From: Symbiodinium natans | Lineage: Eukaryota; Sar; Dinophyceae; Suessiales; Symbiodiniaceae | Reading direction: 5' to 3' | Length of the DNA: 64,000 nt | Assembly: GCA_905221605.1 (NCBI GenBank) | Contig: CAJNDS010002853.1 | Location: 1 to 64,000 of the forward strand | Part shown: positions 10,134 through 22,118 of the stretch, in pieces | Layout: each line of letters opens with the position of its first letter | Position numbering within the stretch: the first letter of the stretch is position 1 | Notes under the pieces: model-generated | Seen by the model: the letters and a program-made list of their open reading frames with translations, nothing else | Told to the model about the DNA's origin: nothing | Databases searched by the model: none | Program-made: the position numbers and the translations under genes

Positions 10134-10680
10134 CAAAACCCAATACGCACTTGACGTTGCGCACAGTGGTTCAATTCATTCATCACGCAATCAATGTCTT
10201 AAATTCTGTGAGGTGGTCTCGACGCAAGGCAACACCGCTCACATCTTTGCAGGCTTCGCCACGGACTGCCTGCAGTTTTGCGCAGCTACAAATTCAGTAG
10301 CATAACTTGATTAACAAAACCAGCATTGCGAATATGCATTTAAGAATCTGCGCTTGCGAGGACTTCCAGCAGCTATGTAGCAACGTCGTCAACATCTTCT
10401 GATGCAAGGTCACACGTGACAATTACTACACAAAGATGTTTGTTTATGTATTGCGCAGCATCATCTGAGAAAGCAAACACATGTCGAACCCTGCAGGTGC
10501 GAGAAAGGTGATGCCGCGGCCGACTTCCAGCCTATAACCAAAGCACCGAATCTCAGCAGAAATATTAAACTCAATGCCTCACACGTTTACAACTAATGAC
10601 ATCATAAAAGAATACTGAAACATTAGTAAACAAGTGACACGCAGCTTACAATACGTGTGCACCTTTTTCGTCGTTTGCAG

Positions 10681-13534
10681 GCGATGGAATCGGCGTCAGG
10701 AGCAAGATGGCAAAGGAGGCGCTTCAGAGTATTCGCAGGATTGCGTGCCTGCGATACACGAGATCTCCTCCACAAATCGACGATGCAGAATTTTTTTCTT
10801 CGGACAACGACGAAGTACACTTATTGGGATTTCGCCTGGCGAGGTTCCCTTTGACGTAGTCGCGCGGGCATACAACATCAACAGACCTGGCTGTCGAGCT
10901 TTGCCTGTAATCTTATTCGACAAAGAAGTGCGCACCCTCATGTTTATGGCGGTGCCTTTCTACCCACTGGGAACTACACGCATCTCATTCTGTTTATTTG
11001 AGTTAGGCGACGCCGGAATCGAGCAAGCAGTAATCATTCCTTTCTTACCTTATCCCAGTTGGGACGGCGTCTGGTCGTATCTCGACATTGCTTTCGGATT
11101 TCTGAAAACGCGCGGAAACAGATACCGCCTTGAAGTTGGTGAATGTTGCCTTCAAGAAAGCGATGATATATCCTGGCTGCCAGTTGGCTGTCATGTACGA
11201 CTGACAAGTGAACGCCGCTCAACGCAAATAGCACTTCCACCATTGGCAGGATCTGCGTTCGCCTGGCCAGAAACGGAAGACATGTTCGTCCGCTGGTTCC
11301 AGAGCGAGCATACAATTGTGAAAGCTGCCATGTGCAGACGGCGACAACTTTGTTACGCTTGCGGCCGCAGAGTTTCGGATGTTGATTGCAAGAAGTACAT
11401 CGGCCTGGCGAAACAAGGAACGCTGGGGCAGCATTGCGCCGATACATGCGGTGATGTGTCGCATCTAATCCGACCAAGTGTGTCTTCAAAAACACAGTAT
11501 GAAATTCAGATTCCAATGTGCATCCATCCTGCCCTTATTAGTTTGTACCTGGGCACGCTACATGCTTTCGGTAACGACTTCGTGAATTTCGAACTACTGC
11601 CAGGCTCTAGTGTCGGGAAGCCCATCTGGCAGGAAGCAGCAATTGTCTCCGGCTTCAGCAGAAAACAAAGCATGTCGGGCGACCCGTGTGTAGATGAAGA
11701 GGATGCTATGGGCGGCAGCACGGAGTGCGTCGCAACAGATTACACTGTGAAGCATCATGAGAAAGACAGCAGTGAACCCGCACTCCGCAAATTTCTCGCG
11801 ACGTCAGAGGCTGCCAACGCAAGGCTGTGCAGACAGCTGGCATTTGAACGTGTTCATTGCCGTGACGAATGCTATCACTGCATCGAGAACGGCTCCGACG
11901 ATAGCTGCCTTGCCGCAGATCTCATGAGACTGGCGTGCGGTCTGCAAGCCCAACAAAAACAAGTTCATGAGCAAGATGATGCGAGTACAGCTGCTGTGCT
12001 GGCAGCAAATACACATGATAACAAGCGCTGGGACGCAGACGACTTCGACGGCATCGGAGGCAGTCTTCCTCTGGATGTTGTCAGAGATATAACCCTGTTT
12101 CATTTTTCGCCAGCTCATCTCAGGACACTGGCTTCCACCTGCCGAGCACTGAAGGAGGCCGTGCGAGACTCTAGTCGTTGGCAGAACAGAGTCTTGTACT
12201 TAGAGGGGGACGAGTTCCATGATCGCTCTGTAATCAACTCGATCCTACCTATTTGCAACATCGCAAGCGCGGCAAGTGTGAGATGCAGGCAACTTTGTTT
12301 GTTCTCAACCATGCCGCAAAACATCTATGTTTCCATGCCAGTGCAGCGTATGCGCTTGCCTGGCAACGTCGGAACGGACATTCTGGGCTTCCACTCCATA
12401 GGTCCGATGATGGGAAGAGCAACGTTCGACCTCATCCTCCCTGCATCTACTTGTGGCATTTACATGGGCGTTAAGGAATGGCGAGGAATCAAGAAATCAT
12501 ATTGTCGTATAGACAATCTATTCAGAAGCAACACAACTTGGTCCTATGGCTTGAACGGCGAAATGCCTCGTCCTCATTACGGCAGAGAACGGCATCAGAT
12601 CCGAGCAGACACCGTCCACAACTTCGCGCTCGAGTGGAGCAGCCATTGCTTTGAAGTCTCACTCGATAACGTCGGGGTGACTAGAATTACCACAAGCGCC
12701 AACGGCATCGAGATGGCGCCTCCCTTAGCAGAAGTGTTCGTGTGGCTGTACAGGCGAACACACGCAGACGATTTCCAGCCAAGCTTCAGGTCTAAGCCAT
12801 CTCCTTTATCTCACACTGCGACAGTGAAGTGCAGCATCTGCGCGCAGACGAGATGCATCACTGCAACACGTTGGAGAGTCTGCCCGACGTGTTCGACATG
12901 GATGTGCCACAGGCATGTGCTACATCACCCAGACCAATTATGCCCTTTCTGTCCTGCTCAACTTCAGGATGCTCTCGGGGGCAGTAGCGACTACTTGTCA
13001 GTTACAGTTTCTGCTGCGGCGAAGCTTGAGTCTGACAAGTCTCCCTACGTGCACGCAGGCACATACTATAAAAAAATGCAATGGCATCTCCAATCTGATT
13101 GCAAGTTCCATGGCGTCATAAACAAGATCCTGCGCAAGCACGCTGATGTTTGGAACAACATGCCTGAGGCACTCTACTTGCTGCCTGATCCGGATGAGAA
13201 AATCAGTATGGCCAAGCGGCAGTGGGAACAAGTTCTCCACAGAGCGAGAATCATATTGGACTTGCTGCACCAAGGCCAAGACGTCGTGTTATACCATTTC
13301 ATTTACGATCAGGCTCGCCGCTTGAGGCCAGATCTCGGCGACACTCTCTTGCATTGTCCTCACCCGACTTCATTTTCTTCCTCAGAAGAGTGGAGACGAG
13401 TGGCTTTGCGTTGTGCTCTGGAGATCCACGTATCGCTGGCAGAAGCTCGCTGTGAACACGCAGCCAGAGTACTCCAGAAAGTCGCAGCGTCTCAATCAAT
13501 CGCGACTTGGCGCTGCAGAATGTATAAGTTCTGA
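10681..13534 (+). CDS. Large exon: N-terminal unknown, captured helicase-tail block, F-box-like, SPRY-like, zinc-binding region
   Basis: The exon starts after a polypyrimidine-rich acceptor (TTTTTCGTCGTTTGCAG) and stays open for about 950 residues. The first ~370 residues are unrecognised. At nt ~11785-12035 a block beginning KFLATSEAANARL matches the helicase-associated block of the next gene (16764-17040). Then come an F-box-like stretch (LPLDVVRDITLFHFSPAHLR...LASTCRALKEAV, nt ~12065-12160), a beta-rich stretch resembling SPRY (nt ~12350-12770, TTWSYGLNGE...FALEWSSHCFEVSLD), and a Cys/His cluster (CSICAQ...CPTCSTWMC...CPFC, nt ~12830-12955). F-box plus SPRY with a RING-like cluster would suggest ubiquitin-ligase recruitment, but each domain is weak. 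A donor-like GTATAAG at 13522 could join it to 13814-13868 and 13918 onward, making one gene. Confidence 0.6.
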
Positions 13535-13813
13535 TGCACTTTTGCTACTTGAGCGCAGCTGTATAGATTGCATTCGCTTTTGTGTGTTCATCGTTTCCCT
13601 AGCGGTCAAAGTCATTGCGTCCGTGCGACCGTGTCGAGGATCAAACCGACAAATTTGCAGACGATCTTGACGGTCTGGGTGGATCAGTGCCTGGTTGCAA
13701 ATGAGAGTAGGTCCTGTTACCTTCATAAAGACATAATGTTGTTTACATTCGTTAAAATGCGACTACGCAATTATGTAAACGCACGCCTGAATCAAACCTA
13801 ACCATTTGCTTAG

Positions 13814-13868
13814 GACGGTCAAGAATCAGACGAAGAAGCCATGGACGTTACTGATGTTTCTGCGGCAG
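13814..13868 (+). CDS. Possible small acidic exon
   Basis: It lies between a TTTGCTTAG acceptor and a GCAGGA-type donor, and encodes GQESDEEAMDVTDVSA. It is short and acidic, a plausible linker between the 10681 exon and the nuclease exon at 13918. Boundaries are inferred from splice-like sequence only. Confidence 0.3.
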
Positions 13869-13917
13869 GACTGCGAGTTGTCTTTATCATTTTCTGAAAG
13901 TGTAATATAGAAACATA

Positions 13918-16900
13918 GGCAGTCCTGCACGAAGGAGGCTGGACTCACCCACTCGATTCAATTGTGGGCGGAGTTCTTCGTCGCGACCCCATACCTCCGA
14001 TTTTTCAAATGCCCTCTCAGCCTGAAACCGCATCGACAGCGTCGTTGAGCGCATGTACGGATCTGGCCAGACTCAATCACTTTCCCACCGATGAATTCTT
14101 GCGCTTTGAGTCAGAGGGACACAAGTACTTCTACAATGACGTAGTCGTCGGATGCAGCGCTACCTGGCTGGCTTGCATCTTGCCACGCGCGTAGTGAAAT
14201 ATATACAGAGTAAGAGTTGCCATAAGGCAACCTCTTAGCGTTTCTAAGTTTTTTCGTCGAGGTTACCGCCCTGATACACGAGTTTTCCGAAGAGTTCGAC
14301 GCTACACTTGCTTTACAAAAAATGAAGTCTGGTCGAAATTGGCCTCGAAAGGAATATGTTGCGCCCGATGCAGACTTCAAACTTATTGGCGCCATGCTAA
14401 TCGGCACGGACTTCTTCTACCAGGCAGATCTCGTAGAAGAGCTCAAGAAAACTCCGCCAGACCTCAGCAAGATTTGCGAATTGTTCGTTGCAAGCCGTGC
14501 GGAGCTGAACACGTGGGACGAGATCATGACGCAACTCGTTCTTCACGATAACGAGATTGCTGATATGTGGAATCTCAAAAGGGAAAGCGCAGCGAACTGC
14601 GGCACTTGGATGCATGCAATGCTTGAACATTTACTGAATGGCTACCAGATTTGTCCTGGCTGCATGGAGGGTGAACTTAATGCTGCTATCCGTGCACTTC
14701 AAAAGATAGGCAATGTCGAAGTCTTTCGAACCGAATGGTGTGTTCATGCCCCGGAGGAGGATCTAGCTGGATCAATCGACGTCGTTCTGAAGATCAAAGA
14801 TTCCAGCGAATTCATTCTACTGGACTGGAAACGCAGCGAGAAGTTGAAGGACAAGTTCAACAGTTACGGCAAAAACATGAAAGTGCCGCTGCAAGACGTG
14901 CCGGACTGTCAAGGACACCATTATCGGCTCCAATTAAACATATATCGCTGGATCTTGGAGAAGTACTACGACGTAAAAATTGTCAAGATGGTAGTTGTCT
15001 GCGTGCATCCCAACTATCTTCCAGATGGCTTCGTCGACGAAGTTCCAGATCTTCAAGCATCTGTGTCGCAGCTTATGGACATCAGAAGACAACACTTGCT
15101 CGCCAAAGCAGCGGAACCATGTGCCGATGCTGCGATTCCGCCTACTGAACCTTTTCAAGTTCGCTTGTCTGGAACTGCAGCAAATGAAGACGATCCCTTT
15201 GTTGATGAGTTAAACGCGGCTATGCGTATTCTTATTGAGAATGACGCTGACGAGGTGCCGCAGGCTGCTAAGAAAAGAAGACTCATGGCAGGAGCCGATA
15301 AAACATCGGCTCAGTTCCAATCTATGTTTGAGAAGTCAAGACACTGCATATCGTCCGAGTTGAACCACGTGACGCCCGATTTGAAACACAACAGCGAGGA
15401 GATTCTCAAGAAGACCGATCAATCGCTCTTTCAGCTCAGGCAGGCTTTTCCTACATTGTCCGAAGACCTTCTGCGGCTTATGATGGTGGCCGCTTACATT
15501 TCTGAAAAGAATATTGCGGACAAGATCACGCTGGCAGATGCTGCCGCATTTTTGTGGCTTGTGGAAGGAGGAAGACACGTTAGAGTTCACAAGGGTTTCT
15601 TGTATATTTACAACGACGACGGCTCTTTCGTGACGTTCGGAGGAATTCCTCCTGAGGCTGTGCTTCATCGGATCTCGAATTTCTTCACTGAGTTGGAAGG
15701 AATCTACAGACGAATGAAAGACGATGTGCGCAGGGATAATCAAGCCATCGCGACGGCGATCGTGAGCGACTCTCAAAACTTTGCGAGTGAAGCTCTATTT
15801 CTAGAGAACTGTCGTCGTGCTGCCAGAAGCAAGAAGAAAGTTGAAGCGATTCCGCGTCTCGACGCGAATCCGGATGAGGAACCTGTCTTTGAGGAAGACA
15901 AGCCAAGAGATGAGTCATGGACCAATGCCTTGGCTGACAAAGCTTGGAAGATCTGTTGCGCTTTGAAATTCGAGCTAATGCAGACGCGCATGTTCTCGCT
16001 TATTGTTGAATGGTGCGAAACCGAAGACCGGCGAGAGGCAGCGAATTGCTACAATGACGTCTGCTTTGTGTATGATCGCCCAGACTCAGAGCACTACATC
16101 GAAGCAGTTAAAAAAAGTCCGACGAACAACTGCTACGTGCACATTCCACATAATCTGCTGGATCCTGTTCTCCAGTCCAATATGCAGCGCTTGGAGCGAT
16201 TTTACGCACAGACATTCTGGTGCAACTTCAATGTCTTTCAATGCTTTCAAGCAGCGCTCGCGTTGGCGAAGCGGGGATTAAACATCGACAGATGTTTCAT
16301 TGGCATATCTCCAGGCGGTGTTGGGCAAAGTCTGTACTCATTACATCTTTCGGAGATGTACAAGCAGCACCACGTGTTCTTCGACCCAAATGTATGGCAC
16401 ATGGAAGAAGAACTTCGCAAACAGGCTGAGTCGCTGGCTAAGTGCTTTATTTTGACTGGCCAAGAAGCACCAGAAAGTAGCAAGAAGCTTCACATTGATC
16501 TCTTCAAGAAAACTATGTCTGGAGATGGCATAATGGGCCGCAAGCCATACGGCTACACTACTCGAATGTGGCACATCATCGCCTGGAAGCGACTCGAAAT
16601 GAATAGAATGATGACCTTCGGGGGTGTCACTGCGGCCAATTTCAATTCAATGTTCAGACGTGGCTTTGTGTGGAAAGCCAAAGCTCGTTTCATACACGAG
16701 AAGTTTCTCGCCAACTACCCTGATCATGAGAAGGACGGCATTTTTGCAGCGGATCCCAGCCTCAACAAGTTTCTTGCTACTTCGCAAGCCTCCATCGCAG
16801 GGCTTCGAATGCAATGGGCATTTGAACGTTTTCACGGCCGCGATGAATGCTATCAGTTCATCGAAAATTACTGCAACGGCGAAGACAACTACCTCACCGA

Positions 16901-19464
16901 AGACGTCATGAGGCAAGCCTGCAGCCTACCAATTCGGCAAAGACAAGTGCAAGAGGAGCAGGATCTGGGCCTAGCTGCTGTGCTGGAAGCCGATGCTGAA
17001 AGCCAAAAGGAACGAGATGAAAAAGGCAACGAGTGGGATAATTTACGACAATTCCTGTTCGACAACATGCTTTCTTCTGGCCTGGAGTTGCTGACGTATC
17101 GCGAGTTCAGGAAGCTGACCTTGAAGAACATAGGAATTCCAAACCAAACAAAAGAAGCATTGTGGGATTCAGTGGAATCGCAGTGCGTGCTTCGACCAGG
17201 CATCATCAAGCACAAGACGAGCAAAGTGAAACCAGGAGCTTTTTTACCCCTCATGAAGTTTGCGCATGATTTCGAAGCTCTGCTGGCTCCGGCTGACGAA
17301 GAAAGTACCAGAATGGAGTTTCAGGAGCAACACGATATTCAGAAGTTGCGGAACTATGCATTCGCACATGGTACTCGCAAGCGCAACGCTGAAGTTTTGG
17401 AAGCATATCACAAGAACGCCTGTCAGCGTCTCAGTACCTCCGATGGTAAAAAGGGCAGGAAGCATGCTGATCGATGCGACGCTCTGCAAGCACACAAGAA
17501 TGCGCTGCGAAAGCTTGCGGCTCACGAAGACAGCGTCACAAGTGTTCTTCGAGGTAACATGGACACTTCGACTAGCGTGAAGGCTTCTCAACGAATTCGT
17601 TACAGACCAAAAGATGCGCAGTCGCAAGAGTTGTCTTTTCCACAACAAGATTCTGATTTGCGGACCGCAGCTTTGGTCTCCAAGCAGATCAAATATCACT
17701 ATCCTGCGGAGCCGATCTACTCAGTGAAGCCTCGTCGTTACAGTGGTGCTGGCAGTGCACAGGCTATGTCTCGAAGACTTCAAGCACATGTGCTGGACAC
17801 TCATTGCGTGGATCTGGATATTCAGAACTGCTGCTTGACTCTTACTTACCAAATCCTGGAGAAGCTGAAGCCCAGCCCAGCTTTGCCAGAGAAGCTGAGT
17901 GAGCTGCTGTATGAACTTGCTTACAAGCGCGATGGTTTCTTTCGCAGAATCAAAGTACATCACAGTGACGGCAAGGACCTGGTGAATACAGTTGTGAACG
18001 GTGGTCGCATACCTGACAACTTCAAGGACAACGAGGATATAAGGTCGCTGCAGAAGCTGTCTCTATATCTCCGCTGGACAGCGTGCAACCTTCTTCATGA
18101 TGACTACCTGAGTCTCAAGGATGTCAAAACCAAAACATTCCCTGAAGCTACAGTGTTTTCGCTGATGTGGCACGCAGTTGAAGATCGCATTCTTCAGTGT
18201 TGGTCCGAACACGTTTTGCGACAAGACCCGAAGCCGCTTCATGTTTCGCTGCACTTCGACGGAATGCGAATATCGCGCAATGCAATTGTCGATATTCCAC
18301 AGTTCTGCAAGTCTTGCGAGGAAGCAATCGAGCAGAAACTGTCCTTCAAGGTTAAGATTGTTCAGAAGATCGAGCGAGACTTTCTTTCCGGAGTTCGAGA
18401 AAAATCAACTCCAGTTCCGCCTCGACAATCACTTCCTGATGCCTGCGCTCAAGCCGGCAATTGCATACCATGCGCCCTATGGCACACAGCTCCCATTCTT
18501 CGCTGCAGCATCGTGTCTTCTCTTCAAGATGTGAGCCTCGGCGCTAACAAGGAGGCTGCGGAGGCTGGCTACAGATCTTATCGCAGCGCACAGGCTCTTT
18601 ACAAGGCTGATTTAAATTCAGTTTTGGGTCTTCCGCATGACAAAGTTCAGTCCTTCATGCTTCATTCAGAAGGCAAAGGTCGTCCTCATTGCGTCGCAGC
18701 TCAATTTTCAAGTGACAGGGACAGTGTTATAATTTTTGATGGAAAGCAAGGTTTCCGAGTGAGCGCTGCAGACTTTCAAGAAGCTTTTGCGAGTGCAGTG
18801 GACCGCAGCACTATCGTGTCCTACTGGCCAAGACAGTCGCACGAAGCAGATACTGCAAACAGTAACGAGCTTTTGGATATGGTCGCAGGCTGCAGTTCTG
18901 AAGAATCTGACGACGATGGCAATAGTCTGCCAGCTCTGGCTGCATCGAGAATTGATTTCGATTCGGAGGGCTGCCCTTTTATTTCTGACAACATCTTGGA
19001 GTCCTTGGAGCGTGAAGTTGCAGACATGCTGGAGAACTTGTCTTCCAATTGCAAGGCTGTGAGCGGCAAGCGCGCATGCCCGTTTTGTCCATTTCGTTCT
19101 TTTAGTCGGCTGATGTATCTGCGGACCCATTTGAAAAAACATCACACTGTTCAGAATCAGTTCGTGGCTTCCGGCACAAAACAAATCAAAGTCATCCTAG
19201 CGCTCTACGACGACGCCGCTTCGTCTCAGTGCGCGGCCACATCCTTGCTGCAGCACAGTGCGGAGACGCTGCGGGCGACTGTTAGCCCAGCGCTTGAGTC
19301 TAATATGAACCACATCGACAAGCATATTCGTCTCATCTTCGACTACAGTGGGCCAAGGTACGTGAATGCAGCTGCAATTGGAACATCACTAGATGTGCGC
19401 CGAGTTCGGAACATTTATTACACCCGCGAGTTCGCAGACTTGCTTTTTCAAGAGATGATCATGA
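13918..19464 (+). CDS. Multi-domain replication-type protein: PD-(D/E)XK nuclease, SF3/D5-like helicase, palm-like region, Cys-peptidase-like region, C2H2 finger
   Basis: Exon 1 (13918-14158) and exon 2 (14262-19464) join across a GC-AG intron; the join reads DVVVGCS then VTALIHEFSEEFDA, typical of the front of RecB/Cas4-like nucleases. Nuclease: GTWMHAMLEHLLNG, GSIDVVL, LLDWKRSE and QLNIYRWIL (nt ~14600-14965) supply H/E, D, D-x-K and QxxxY. Helicase: a loop reading GISPGGVGQS (nt ~16300) sits where Walker A is expected, followed by SGDGIMGRKPYGYT and KRLEMN (nt ~16516-16605), as in D5/VirE-like SF3 enzymes; the Walker A Lys is Gln. Palm-like: CVDLDIQNCC (nt ~17805) and LHFDGMRIS (nt ~18250). 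Peptidase-like: GNCIPCALWHT, GRPHCVAAQF and IIFDGKQGF (nt ~18455-18750). C2H2 finger at nt ~19072-19140. The frame then continues into the transposase-like exon at 19546. The domain set points to a self-replicating mobile element or virus; no gene symbol is assigned. Confidence 0.75.
14159..14261 (+). other. GC-AG intron, 103 bases
   Basis: The sequence begins GCTACC after TGCAGC and ends TTTTTTCGTCGAG before GTTACC. Removing it keeps frame and rejoins a family-typical protein segment (FESEGHKYFYND...VTALIHEFSEEFDA). The acceptor has a T-rich tract. A GC donor is rare in most eukaryotes but common in dinoflagellates. Confidence 0.7.
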
Positions 19465-19545
19465 GTCACGCGCAAGTCTCCGAGCTAACTTAGAAATCTT
19501 TTGCTTGCGATGTAAATACTGTGTTCGCGTTGATCATGTTTGCAG
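19465..19545 (+). other. GT-AG intron, 81 bases (inferred)
   Basis: The upstream frame ends in a stop at 19491-19493 and the next open frame starts in another phase. Splicing GTCACG...TTTGCAG joins EMIM to NPQYQVRALWP in frame (phase 1). The acceptor is clear; the donor is chosen because it preserves frame. Confidence 0.55.
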
Positions 19546-20984
19546 ACAATCCGCAATATCAGGTCAGAGCTTTGTGGCCTCGCTGTCATATGACAGCCAT
19601 GAAGTGCGGCAACAAACTTGCAACGTTACTGCCACCTGATGTGAGGCACTGGCTTCCAATGCTGGAAGACATCACGATGTCACCGGCTTTCAAAGAAAAA
19701 ACTAGCGTCATGAGCAAGCATTTGGAAGCAAATAAAGAATGGGTGTACCTGAGCATGGACGCAACTCTGAAGGTGTGTCTCAAGCTTCGAGGTCAGGCGT
19801 CGTACCGTGCTTCAGCTCAGGAAAGACAAGACGCGCCTTTTCCAGATGACGTGGCTTGGAGGCGACTGTTAACAGTTCGAGGGAAATCAGGAGCTGTCTT
19901 GCTCCTTCATCCTCTGCAGTCAGAAAAGTCAGAGTACATTGTGTCCGCCCTGACAGAGAACTTCACGGCAGAACAACTGCAGTCTGTAATGCACATTGCG
20001 ACAGACAGCCCTTCTGTCAAGTTCTACACAGAACTTCGGCGCGTCTGCCCGAATCTTACATCAATGATGCTGGATCCCGTGCATCTTGCTATTGTGTATG
20101 AGTACGGCCATTGGAATAAAAGGACGCCGGGTTCGAAGGCCTTGCGAAGCGTGCTCAAAAAGGCATGTGCCATTGATAGACGCGTCGAGAAGACGTTCTG
20201 GTCCACTTGTTACGACGGCGACATGTCGAGACCTCTCGACGAGGCCGAGGCGAGCTGCAGAGACATGATCTTATCAATGTCGATGCCTTTGAAGGAAGCA
20301 AACGATGTGCTGGCTGCATTGGATTGTGAGACGCCGCTATATGGAAGGGCAGAGTTCATCAAAAGTGTTGCAGCCATATGTGCAAAATTTGCACATGAGG
20401 TGAAGCGCAAAGCCGCTGGGCCCAACAAGGAAATCTTTAAAATCTTGTGGGCAGCCTGTGCTCCCGATAGACTTGAGTGGCTCATGAACAATGTTCGTTC
20501 TCGCCACGCGATGCCTAATGAGCATCTTATTTTCTTACCCAGCGGCACGTCCAGCAACGAGGCATTACATGCGGAGATTAACTCGTGGTCTCGCAGCACT
20601 AACGTAATGCACCGCTCCACGTTAGCCCTGAAGCTGCGCTATTACCATTTCATCAAGCTTATGGCGCATTACCTCGCGACTCATTTTCCATTGACACATA
20701 TTGTGTCTGAAAGCGTTCTCCTCTGCAGAGCATTAGGACATTCTATCTGGACTTGTGAAGATTGGAAGCAGTGGTGCTCCGAACAAAAAAAACATAAAAG
20801 ACAGCAGAAAGCACAGCTGCCGCTCGCTGCAGCGCGAGAAGCAGAAGAATCTTTGGTGCGAGGCTGGCTCGCCAAGCGACCAGCGGCCAAACGCATCAAG
20901 CCTACAATAATTAAGAGAACTCCTCTTCGAGCTCCTAGAAGGCACACCTTGCGAAGCTCCGGTGTGAAGCGCAAGTCGAAATGA
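19546..20984 (+). CDS. DDE-type transposase-like C-terminal exon
   Basis: About 480 residues, running on from the C2H2 finger of the upstream exon. Spacing and context fit a D-D-E catalytic core: D in VYLSMDATLKV (nt ~19758), D in IATDSPS (nt ~20004) or MMLDPVHLAI (nt ~20072), and E in SGTSSNEALHAEINSW (nt ~20559). The D-x-x-H and SNE...E contexts resemble those of MULE/ISL3/KDZ-like DDE enzymes, but I cannot place the family. A helical insertion lies between the second D and E. The C-terminus is strongly basic (KRPAAKRIKP, GVKRKSK), suggesting a nuclear localisation or DNA-binding tail. It ends at 20984 with no further exon evident. As the last part of a gene with nuclease and helicase domains, it would serve integration or excision of the element. 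Confidence 0.6.
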
Positions 20985-21394
20985 TACACTTCTAGTCACG
21001 AACAGTCATCATGTGCATATCGGTCTGCTGCGACTTTCTGAATTATTGACTTGCGGATGAGCGAGTTGCTAGATCTTCGTGTGGATATGTGGACAAAATG
21101 TTTTGCTGGCGTGCTTGTTGCTGTGACAAAAAGATGCATTCAGCTATACTATAATACAGTCCTGAAAAGACTGAGATCTGTATTTGTTATAAATGCATCC
21201 TGCTGCTATGCATTTTGCAAGCTTCTTGAGACTACTCGACACACGCTAGAGACCTCGAAGTTTTTTTTGAACCGAAGCGACTCACTTCTCCGACTTTCTA
21301 ATATATTCTAAGCTGTCAAGTGATCTGTTTCGAAAGCGGCCTAGTCAGCAAGATGTATAAGGGTCTCTGTGTTTTTTAAATGCAGACTCAGGAG

Positions 21395-22110
21395 TTGCAG
21401 AATGTTTTTTCAGCGTATAAACAAAAGTTTATTTCTAAGTACCGGAATCCAATATCATTTTTATTTCAGTGATGTGGTATTAGTAACAGCTAATAGTTTA
21501 TTTGCGATTGATTCTAAAGTTTTCTTTAGTGCCTTTGCATAGAGATGTTATTCCTTTTAGACTAACAGTCCTTCGTAGGGTCTATGGTATCCCGTATTCT
21601 AATCTCTATCGATGACTGTTAGCGTAAGGAATAGCATCAGGTGTTTCAGCGCAATCTTAGATCAGGCATGTAGCTGCATTAATAAAGGGCTCAGTCGGCC
21701 GTTTGACTACAAAACGCCTTTTTTGCTTTTTGTAAAATGCTCAAGGCTTTGCGTTTAAGGTGCGAGTTAAACGTGCGAGATTGGGTAAGTTTTTGTAAAT
21801 ATTGTGAATATGTTTTTGAGGAACTGTGCGGATACTGGAATTCAATACCTGAATGCTTTAACTGTTATAACCTGATGGAAACTGCGATTTCTGAGTTCTG
21901 AGCACTGGATTTCAGTTTCCCTATTGTTTAATCTGAGTGATGTCGTATTGTTAAGAGTCAGCAGTTTTTGCCGCGATTGTTCTTTTAACGATTTTCTTTA
22001 GTGTTTTTAGTCATTGTGTTATCCCTTATACTAGCAGTCCGTGATAGGGTTCGTAGCAGCCTTTATCTCTATAAAGGACTGTTAGCGTAAGGAATAGCGT
22101 TACATTTTTT
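21395..22110. repeat. Tandem duplication (~460 base offset), each copy ending in a hairpin
   Basis: About 21440-21645 and 21900-22110 share GTGATGT[GC]GTATT, GCGATTG, TTTTCTTTAGTG and then a hairpin. The first hairpin has arms TTATTCC...ACTAACAGTC (21548-21568) and GACTGTTAGCGTAAGGAATA (21616-21635). The second has CTTATACTAGCAGTC (about 22023) and GGACTGTTAGCGTAAGGAATA (about 22074). The loop carries a second small stem near GTAGGG/GATAGGG. It lies just downstream of the transposase-like gene and could be an element end or an independent repeat. Confidence 0.7.
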
Positions 22111-22118
22111 TATGCAAA

